Source: an uncultured Treponema sp.
Lineage (GTDB): Bacteria > Spirochaetota > Spirochaetia > Treponematales > Treponemataceae
NCBI GenBank assembly: GCA_937885235.1
Contig: CAKZZK010000196.1
Location: 1 to 9,311, forward strand
Length of the DNA stretch: 9,311 nt
Direction: 5' to 3'
The notes beneath the pieces were generated by a model. The model did not search any database. It was not told where the DNA came from and was given only the letters and a program-made list of their open reading frames with translations. Made by a program: the position numbers and the translations under genes. Shown piece by piece: positions 1-5,224 of this stretch (position 1 is its first letter; every line of letters begins with the position of its first letter).

Positions 1-66
1 GTCTTTATCGAAGCTGAAAGCTGTATCCTGTTAGGATTTGAGTAAGTCTCGGGCGTAGCGTCGGTG
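1..66. other. Window-edge segment downstream of the truncated lyase
   Basis: This short stretch lies beyond the stop codon of the truncated lyase. It starts with gtctttatc (1-9), the same nine bases that open the palindrome at 67-75, so two copies sit 66 bp apart. A small hairpin, atcct-gtt-aggat, occupies 25-37. One minus-strand frame stays open across the junction from about 80 down to base 1, with residues such as IKTTDATPETYSNPNR, but it does not resemble the heparinase II/III continuation. I cannot assign a function. It may be the edge of another gene, an insertion, or an assembly junction. Confidence 0.4.
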
Positions 67-112
67 GTCTTTATCCTGCAAGGGAATACATTCCCCGATG
101 CAGGATAAAGAC
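67..112. repeat. Near-palindromic 46-bp inverted repeat breaking the lyase gene
   Basis: The arms gtctttatcctgca (67-80) and tgcaggataaagac (99-112) are perfect 14-bp reverse complements. The 18-nt loop contains a second inverted pair, gggaat (82-87) and attccc (90-95). On the minus strand the proximal arm encodes the residues VFILH of the lyase, and the distal arm contains its TAA stop. The structure could form a cruciform or a strong RNA hairpin. It lacks a U-tract on the minus strand, so it is not an obvious intrinsic terminator. The cause could be a real rearrangement, a small palindromic insertion, or an assembly artefact near a contig end. Confidence 0.8.
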
Positions 113-1345
113 GCCCGTGCTCTCATACCAGACGGGCTGGGATGGCGCTGCTCCGTCAGCCTGTGTTTCGGGCAGGGGAAGATAGGCGTCCAGTTCCCCC
201 GCTGCTGCGAGTGACTGTATTATATAGAAGATATTGCATCCTTTCCGTGAGTCAAAGCTCAGGCCGCAGAGCTTTTCTTCTGCTGACGAATGCTGCCAGT
301 CCCTCGCGGCGAAAGAACAGAGCGCCGAGCTGCCGCATTTCTTTCCGAAGAGGAATTCCCGTGCGCCCGCTTTTCCCGCTTCGGGGGAGCAGTCCGCAAA
401 GTTGAAATAGTGGCTGCTCTGGGGAAAATGCATATTTAGCACATATTCCGCCATATTGCGGAGCTTTTTGTCCTGCCACAGCCCGTCAAGCAATCCCCCC
501 GTCACGGCAGAGATGGCGGAAACGGCATTGAAGAGGCAGAGCGCTGCGTGGCGGTAATACTCTACCCCCTCGTTGCAGCAGCCGTCTTCCCCGTAGTCCT
601 TGACAAAGCAGTCAAGGCTGTAGAGCGCCTGCTCCAGAATTTTTCTGCGCATATCCTCGGCGCAGGGCACAAGGAATGCCGCAAAGATGACGTTCTGCGT
701 GCACCAGGGAGTCCAGTTGCACATGGGTTCATCTCCGTCACCCATCCACCAGAAGTGGCTTTCAAGGTAAGGGCGGATGATGCGGCGCATAAGCTCTTCC
801 TGTATTCTTTTGGCGATGAGGGGAGAGATGGCATCAAGCTCGTCCTTTAAGAGGAAGTATATGACGGCAAGCTGTGCCCCCGTCTCCGCGGCAAAGAGGT
901 CTATGACGGGGCTTCCCGCGTCAGGCAGGGGAAGCTGGGGGGCATCGCGCCTGTAGGAATTATGGGCGGGGAGCTGCCAGCCGCTTTCTTCGCAGAGCAA
1001 AAATATGCCGTCGCAGAGCGCGGACAGAAAGCGCCCCTCGTGCTCTATGCATTCGGCAAGGGCAAAGACAGAGAGCATATTGCGCCTGTTAAAATAGCTG
1101 TCCTCAAAGCGGATGCGGTTCCCTGTCTGCAAAAAATCGCGGTAGGCTGAGGCATACAGCGGCGGCCACTGCCCTCCCCCCGCAAAGAACGCAAGTCCCT
1201 TCTGTCCCTCGGCAAGGAGCTTTTCCTTAAGGCATTCGGGAAGCCCCTCCCAGAATTCCCTCTGGCTGGCTGAAGCAAAGGGGCTGAACGCGGCGAAAGA
1301 CTTTGGCAGGGCGGTGCGAAAGGCGGAAAACATAGAACTTTTCAC
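71..1345 (-). CDS. Heparinase II/III-family polysaccharide lyase, C-terminally truncated
   Basis: Members of this family cleave uronic-acid-containing polysaccharides (heparin/heparan, chondroitin, alginate types) by beta-elimination, leaving an unsaturated uronate at the new end. Visible here is most of the alpha-helical toroid domain: NWTPWCTQN at residues 210-218, and the acidic/aromatic segment EDGCCNEGVEYYRHAA at 253-268, typical of the catalytic face. The final segment, YESTGVFILHRG (407-418), is where the family passes into its beta-sandwich domain with the HNHND metal/substrate region. The frame then hits TAA after residue 424, so that domain (usually 200 or more residues) is missing. 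The start is GTG at 1343-1345, supported by GAGG seven nt upstream. No signal peptide is evident, suggesting cytoplasmic action on imported oligosaccharides. It follows the GH88 gene by 9 nt. It is likely a broken gene or an edge artefact; substrate is unknown. Confidence 0.75.
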   Translation of the reverse strand: MKSSMFSAFRTALPKSFAAFSPFASASQREFWEGLPECLKEKLLAEGQKGLAFFAGGGQWPPLYASAYRDFLQTGNRIRFEDSYFNRRNMLSVFALAECIEHEGRFLSALCDGIFLLCEESGWQLPAHNSYRRDAPQLPLPDAGSPVIDLFAAETGAQLAVIYFLLKDELDAISPLIAKRIQEELMRRIIRPYLESHFWWMGDGDEPMCNWTPWCTQNVIFAAFLVPCAEDMRRKILEQALYSLDCFVKDYGEDGCCNEGVEYYRHAALCLFNAVSAISAVTGGLLDGLWQDKKLRNMAEYVLNMHFPQSSHYFNFADCSPEAGKAGAREFLFGKKCGSSALCSFAARDWQHSSAEEKLCGLSFDSRKGCNIFYIIQSLAAAGELDAYLPLPETQADGAAPSQPVWYESTGVFILHRGMYSLAG

Positions 1346-1352
1346 AGGGGAA

Positions 1353-1356
1353 CCTC
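1353..1356 (-). promoter_or_regulatory. Shine-Dalgarno site overlapping the upstream stop codon
   Basis: Read on the minus strand, TGAGG joins the TGA stop of the GH88 gene (1355-1357) to a GAGG Shine-Dalgarno core (1353-1356). Seven nt separate it from the GTG start of the lyase. This favours GTG at 1345 over the in-frame ATG at 1331-1333 and suggests translational coupling of the two enzymes. Confidence 0.65.
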
Positions 1357-2569
1357 ACCAAAAGGAATCCCAGTCAGGATTTAGAAGCCTTACGAGGGCT
1401 TCCATATAAAAATAATCTCCCCAAGACACACACTCGTCCACGCCTTCCGGAGTGCAGGTGTTGTAGGGTGATTTTTTTGAATAGGTGCCGTGCAGCACTA
1501 GCCCGTTAGACACGGAGCCTTCTTTCACCGCGTAGCCATCCGCAAGCGCTTTGAGCAGCACCCGCGCGTTGTGCTCGCAATCTGTGGCAAAAGCCCTGTC
1601 CTCGGCAGAGCCCTGCTTCCGAAGCTGGGCTGCCATTTCGAGCATTCCGCATGCCACGATGGAAGCGGAGGACGAGTCACGTGGTTCTGTCTCCCCGTCG
1701 TGGACGGCATTGTCATCGTTGAATATCATATCCCAGTACGGCACGTTGTCTTTTGGCAGGCGCGAAAGAAAGAACGCCGCGGTTTTGGAAAACGCTTCCC
1801 GGTATTCCTCGTGGAAGTCGTGACGGCAGGCAAGGGCGGTGCCATAGACAGCCCATGCCTGTCCCCTTGCCCACACGGAATCGTCCGCGTAGCCCTGGCA
1901 GGTTTCGCCCCGTATGGGCTTTCCTGTGGCTATGTCCATAAAAAAGGTGTGGTACGTGGAGCCGTCTTCGCGGATGGAATGGCGCATACAGGTGGCGGTG
2001 TGCAGTCTCGCCTTGTCGGCATAGTTCTTATCCCCTGTTTCTGCCGTCGTCCAGTAAAGCAAGGGGGTGTTGAGCAGGCAGTCTATGATATAGCGGTAGT
2101 TTTCCGGAGTCCCCATCGCCCCCCACGCCTGCAGAAAGCCGCCTTTTTCCTGATAGCGGGAAAGCAGCTGGTCTGCCGCAAGCAAAGCCGCGCGGCGGGC
2201 ATCCTTGTCCTGCACGAGTTTCCAGGCAGCCACGCAGGAAGGGGAATAAAGAAAGCCCATATCATGATGGTCAACAGCAATCTTGTGCTCAATGCGGTAC
2301 GCCATGCTTTTTACCTGTTCACGCCCTGCATTCCTGAAGGCTGTGTCTCCCGTGAGCGAAAAGGCAAGCCACAGCTCGCCCGGCCAGAAGCCGCAGGTCC
2401 ACTGCTCGTTCGCGCAGGGGGGATAGACTGTCTGCACGCTTGAATGATTTTGGGATTTCGTCAGAAAGTCGGGAATATTGCGCCGCACCTGCACAACGCA
2501 GCGTTCCAAGGCGGTCTGCGCTTCCTGTGTGGAAATTTCCACGGAATCTTTTGCTATCATACTTTCCAT
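1355..2569 (-). CDS. GH88 unsaturated glucuronyl hydrolase
   Basis: It removes the 4,5-unsaturated uronic acid from the non-reducing end of oligosaccharides made by polysaccharide lyases, by hydration of the double bond. The sequence matches the family along its length. Taking the Bacillus GL1 enzyme as reference (from memory), every key residue has a counterpart: Trp57 (W42), Asp103 in HHDMGFLYS (D88), Trp149 (W134), Asp163 in IIDCLLN (D149), His207 (H193), Gln225 (Q211), Trp233, Arg235 and Trp239 in GYADDSVWARGQAW (W219, R221, W225). The near-constant offset of 14-15 residues makes the assignment firm. There is no signal peptide, so it is cytoplasmic. Length (404 residues) is normal. It precedes the lyase gene, whose product would supply its substrate. 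The first ATG is at 2567-2569, but no Shine-Dalgarno precedes it. The ATG three codons later (2558-2560) coincides with the predicted transcription start and may be the true start. Natural substrate (chondroitin, hyaluronan, heparan or plant uronates) cannot be told from sequence. Confidence 0.93.
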   Translation of the reverse strand: MESMIAKDSVEISTQEAQTALERCVVQVRRNIPDFLTKSQNHSSVQTVYPPCANEQWTCGFWPGELWLAFSLTGDTAFRNAGREQVKSMAYRIEHKIAVDHHDMGFLYSPSCVAAWKLVQDKDARRAALLAADQLLSRYQEKGGFLQAWGAMGTPENYRYIIDCLLNTPLLYWTTAETGDKNYADKARLHTATCMRHSIREDGSTYHTFFMDIATGKPIRGETCQGYADDSVWARGQAWAVYGTALACRHDFHEEYREAFSKTAAFFLSRLPKDNVPYWDMIFNDDNAVHDGETEPRDSSSASIVACGMLEMAAQLRKQGSAEDRAFATDCEHNARVLLKALADGYAVKEGSVSNGLVLHGTYSKKSPYNTCTPEGVDECVSWGDYFYMEALVRLLNPDWDSFW

Positions 2570-2596
2570 GATATGCTAAGAGTCTGAGATTTTCAA
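2568..2596 (-). promoter_or_regulatory. Promoter of the GH88-lyase operon
   Basis: On the minus strand, TTGAAA (2591-2596), a 17-nt spacer and TATCAT (2568-2573) form a good sigma-70-type promoter. The -10 box overlaps the first ATG of the GH88 gene (2567-2569). Seven nt after it lies the in-frame ATG at 2558-2560, so transcription is predicted to begin at that ATG and the first three codons would not be transcribed. Confidence 0.6.
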
Positions 2597-2724
2597 GCAA
2601 ATTTTGTTTGCGAGGGTGCATTGGCCTGTGATGAGGGGAGGGATTTCCTATCCTCCATGAAGCGGGCGTATTTGTGGCAAGGCGCAAGTCTTCCGCATTT
2701 CCCTGCACAACGTGCCTGGCTGCG
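2597..2724. other. Divergent intergenic region between the GH88 and MATE promoters
   Basis: About 130 bp separate the two opposed -35 boxes. I see no convincing gene, RNA or riboswitch fold here. The one item of note is a short inverted pair, ggagg and cctcc, flanking roughly ten bases within 2635-2656, which is too short to call an operator. Small reading frames crossing the region show no family resemblance. Confidence 0.4.
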
Positions 2725-2753
2725 TTGACAAAAAGGGGCATTCATAATACAGT
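2725..2753 (+). promoter_or_regulatory. Promoter of the MATE gene
   Basis: A perfect -35 hexamer TTGACA (2725-2730), a 17-nt spacer and TACAGT (2748-2753; 4 of 6 matches to TATAAT) precede the ATG at 2762 by 8 nt. Transcription is therefore predicted at about 2760-2762, giving a leader of 0-2 nt. An alternative -10, TAATAC at 2745-2750, would have a spacer of only 14 nt. Confidence 0.55.
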
Positions 2754-2761
2754 TGCCGCGT

Positions 2762-4111
2762 ATGAAAGAAGAAAGCAAACGCTTTTTCAAAGCGCTTTTT
2801 GCCATTGTCGCGCCCATCGCCCTGCAGAACCTCATCACCGCTGCCGTGGGCTCTGCGGATGTCATCATGCTCGGCTACGTGGGGCAGACAGCCCTTGCCG
2901 CAAGCTCTCTTGCCGGCCAGGTGCAGTTTGTGCTCATGCTCTTTTTTACGGGCATTTCTTCTGGACTCATCATGCTGACCGCCCAGTACTGGGGAAAGCG
3001 GGACTCCCGTTCCATAGAGACGCTTGCGGGTATAGCATTCAAGCTGTCCTGCACGGCGGGACTGCTGTTTTCGGCAACGGTATTCTTCTTTCCCCGGCAG
3101 GTCATGCACATCTTTACCGCCGAAGAGCAGGTGATTGCGCAGGGAGCTGTCTATCTGCGCTTTGTCGCACTGTCGTACTTCTTTATGTCCGTCTCGCAGG
3201 TCTACGAAGCGGTGTTCAAAAGCATTGAGCGCGTCAAGACGGTGACGGCAATCACTTTTTCCGCGCTCGGGCTGAACATCGTGCTGAATGCAGCGTTCAT
3301 CTTCGGGCTGGGCTGCTTTCCCAAACTGGGCATACAAGGCGTGGCTCTTGCCACCACCATTGCCCGCGCCGTAGAGCTGGCGGTATGCGTGGCAGTCTCC
3401 CGCTCTATTAAGGAAATCCGCCTTTCCCCTGCAATCCTGCTGAGGCGCAATCCCGTGCTGTTCAAGGATTTCTTCCACTTTTCCCTGCCTGCACTTGGCA
3501 ACGAGTTCGTGTGGGGAGCCGCTTTTGCCATGTATTCAGTCATTCTGGGACACAAGGGCGAAGACATCGTTGCCGCAAATTCCGTGGTGGGCGTGGCGAG
3601 GAACCTTGCAAGCGTGCTGTGCTTCGGCATGGCATACGGCGGCGCCATCCTGATAGGCAAAGAGATGGGCAGCGGCAATCTGCCCCTTGCCAGAAGGGAT
3701 GCCTCCCGCCTCTGGAAAAGCACCACGGCGGCAGGGCTTGCAGGCTCGCTCATCATCCTGCTGCTGGGACCGCTGATGTTCCGCATTGGCTCCCTGTCTC
3801 CGGAAGCACAGGGTTATCTCTTCTACCTGCTTTTCATCAACAGCGCTTCTATTTTTGGCGCCGCGGTAAACACCGTGCTCATCTGCGGCATATTCCGCGC
3901 GGGCGGCGATGCACAATTCGGCTTTATTATGGACACAATCATCATGTGGTTTGTGTCCGTTCCCCTCGGCCTGCTTGAGGCTTTTGTCTTCAAGCTGCCC
4001 CCCGTCCTCGTGTACCTCGTGCTGTATTTAGATGAATTTGAAAAGATGCCTTTCGTTATCCATCACTACCGCAAAGGCAAATGGCTCAAAGACATCACAC
4101 GAGACTTTTGA
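2762..4111 (+). CDS. MATE-family multidrug/toxin efflux transporter
   Basis: This is a 449-residue inner-membrane antiporter of the MATE superfamily, which exports cationic drugs or metabolites in exchange for Na+ or H+. The sequence has the expected two lobes of about six hydrophobic segments each. The first lobe opens with QNLITAAVGSADVIMLGYVG and continues to AQYWGKRD. The second lobe begins near PALGNEFVWGAAFAMYSVI. The C-terminal KLPPVLVYLVLYLDEF...PFVIHHYRKGKWLKDIT is characteristic of a common bacterial MATE subgroup. Length is normal and no key segment is missing. I prefer ATG at 2762 to the TTG at 2753, because the TTG overlaps the predicted -10 box and the ATG sits at the predicted transcript start. 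No Shine-Dalgarno is visible. The next gene begins 2 nt after the stop codon, so both are probably co-transcribed. The exported substrate cannot be predicted. Confidence 0.9.
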   Translation: MKEESKRFFKALFAIVAPIALQNLITAAVGSADVIMLGYVGQTALAASSLAGQVQFVLMLFFTGISSGLIMLTAQYWGKRDSRSIETLAGIAFKLSCTAGLLFSATVFFFPRQVMHIFTAEEQVIAQGAVYLRFVALSYFFMSVSQVYEAVFKSIERVKTVTAITFSALGLNIVLNAAFIFGLGCFPKLGIQGVALATTIARAVELAVCVAVSRSIKEIRLSPAILLRRNPVLFKDFFHFSLPALGNEFVWGAAFAMYSVILGHKGEDIVAANSVVGVARNLASVLCFGMAYGGAILIGKEMGSGNLPLARRDASRLWKSTTAAGLAGSLIILLLGPLMFRIGSLSPEAQGYLFYLLFINSASIFGAAVNTVLICGIFRAGGDAQFGFIMDTIIMWFVSVPLGLLEAFVFKLPPVLVYLVLYLDEFEKMPFVIHHYRKGKWLKDITRDF

Positions 4112-4113
4112 GT

Positions 4114-5175
4114 ATGGAAAAGCTCCGTTCTGAAAGCTTGAACCAGATTGCTTTCTTTGCCTCGCTCTGCCTGTTCCTGTCGGTGCTGGAATATGCCATT
4201 CCCAAGCCGCTGCCCTTCATGCGGCTGGGGCTTGCGAACCTGCCCATCCTGCTGTCCGTCAAAAAGATGCCTGTGCGCGGCACGCTGCTGCTCGTCCTGC
4301 TCAAAGTGCTCCTGCAGGCAACTGTCAGCGGTACGCTTTTCAGCTATGTCTTTCTCTTCAGCTTTTCCGGCAGCCTTGCAAGCGCACTGGCGATACTCGT
4401 ACTTTACAGGATTTCCGGCTGCGGCAGGGCGGTTTCCAATCTGGGGCTTTCCCTTGCGGGGGCACTGGCGAACAATATGGCGCAGCTTTTCTGCGCCCGC
4501 TTTGTGCTATTCGGGACAAACACCCGCTACATTGCCCCCCTGCTGCTTTCCGCGGGCTTTGTGACGGCGGTGGCGCTCGGGATATTTGCAAATCTCTTTG
4601 AGGCAAAGTCACAATGGTTTTCGGACTACAGCGACAAATTTTCAAGCACCGTGTCCATCCCCCCGCAGGGGCCTTCCCAGAGGAGCACTATAATAGAAAG
4701 GATTCGCTTTTCTGTCTTTTTTCTGGCGATGATTGCCATGCTTTTTGCAAAAAAGCTCGGCATACTGTGGACATTTGTCCTCGTTTTTTTTATGCTATCC
4801 TTGATAAGGCGCAAGGGAAAGGTGAAGATTCTGCCCTCCCTTGTCATCGTGCTGTCCGTGACATTTTTTTCCCTGCTCAGCCCCAGCGGGAAAGTGCTTG
4901 CCACCTTGGGGACATGGCGCATCACGGCGGGGGCACTGGCAGACGGACTCAGGCGGAGCGGCGTGCTTGTCGGCATGACCTTTGCCTCGCAGAATATGGT
5001 GGGAAGGAATACGGTATTGCCGGGAAGGGCAGGGCGTCTAGTCACTCAGGTCTTCATGCTGTTCGATGAACTGACTTCGCAGCGCATTTCCCTGCGTCTG
5101 GGGCAAAGCATTGCCGCCATTGACAGGCGATTGACGGAAATTTACGCAAACTATTTGCAAAAAATAGTTTTATAA
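4114..5175 (+). CDS. Gx-family / ECF S-like membrane protein with an EcfT-like C-terminal half
   Basis: The protein has 353 residues from the preferred ATG at 4114, two nt after the MATE stop; an in-frame ATG at 4081 lies inside the MATE gene. Residues about 1-170 are highly hydrophobic and match the Gx transporter / heptaprenyl diphosphate synthase component I family, visible in PFMRLGLANLPILL, in the LQATVSGTLFSYVFLFSFSG stretch and in SLAGALANNMAQL. That family is related to substrate-binding S components of ECF vitamin transporters. Residues about 190-353 add several more membrane segments. They end in an amphipathic region (ITAGALADGLRRSGVLVG and on) reminiscent of an ECF T component, which couples to ATPases. 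The usual family member is only about 170-220 residues long, so this is an extended or fused form. No ATPase subunit is encoded in the window. The family's enzyme-like name is historical; a transport role is more likely. Substrate unknown. Confidence 0.7.
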   Translation: MEKLRSESLNQIAFFASLCLFLSVLEYAIPKPLPFMRLGLANLPILLSVKKMPVRGTLLLVLLKVLLQATVSGTLFSYVFLFSFSGSLASALAILVLYRISGCGRAVSNLGLSLAGALANNMAQLFCARFVLFGTNTRYIAPLLLSAGFVTAVALGIFANLFEAKSQWFSDYSDKFSSTVSIPPQGPSQRSTIIERIRFSVFFLAMIAMLFAKKLGILWTFVLVFFMLSLIRRKGKVKILPSLVIVLSVTFFSLLSPSGKVLATLGTWRITAGALADGLRRSGVLVGMTFASQNMVGRNTVLPGRAGRLVTQVFMLFDELTSQRISLRLGQSIAAIDRRLTEIYANYLQKIVL

Positions 5176-5183
5176 AGTAAAAT
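5155..5183 (+). promoter_or_regulatory. Promoter of the repeat lipoprotein gene
   Basis: TTGCAA (5155-5160), a 17-nt spacer and TAAAAT (5178-5183) form a strong sigma-70-like promoter. It overlaps the last codons and stop of the preceding membrane-protein gene. Predicted start near 5190 gives a leader of about 35 nt, unlike the leaderless arrangement predicted for three other genes here. The local AT-rich sequence contrasts with the surrounding coding DNA. Confidence 0.6.
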
Positions 5184-5191
5184 TAACGGTA

Positions 5192-5223
5192 AGAGGTATA
5201 ACGCTTAACAGAGAGGTATTACG
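5192..5223 (+). promoter_or_regulatory. Duplicated leader motif containing the Shine-Dalgarno site
   Basis: The 12-mers agaggtataacg (5192-5203) and agaggtattacg (5212-5223) differ at one base and lie 20 bp apart. The downstream copy contains the GAGAGG Shine-Dalgarno (5211-5216), eight nt before the ATG at 5225. The upstream copy duplicates the ribosome-binding core near the predicted transcript start. It could be a decoy or standby site, an operator half, or a chance slippage duplication. Confidence 0.5.
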
Positions 5224-5224
5224 T

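Noticed and set aside
67..112. Intrinsic terminator for the lyase operon
   Set aside because: The stem is strong but no U-tract follows on the minus strand, and it lies inside the expected coding region rather than after a complete gene.
1571..2443. Plus-strand open frame of 290 codons opposite the GH88 gene
   Set aside because: GH88 active-site residues are all conserved on the minus strand, and the plus frame resembles no family and lacks a start signal.
2745..2750. TAATAC as the -10 box for the MATE gene
   Set aside because: Spacing of 14 nt to TTGACA is too short; TACAGT at 2748-2753 gives the normal 17 nt.
2648..3478. Minus-strand open frame of 276 codons opposite the MATE gene
   Set aside because: It is hydrophilic and low in family-like pattern, and it overlaps a clear MATE transporter over most of its length; a shadow frame.
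4081..4113. Start of the Gx/EcfT-like protein at the ATG at 4081
   Set aside because: This lies inside the MATE coding region and adds a polar MAQRHHTRLLS leader; ATG at 4114, just after the MATE stop, gives the expected start close to the first membrane segment.
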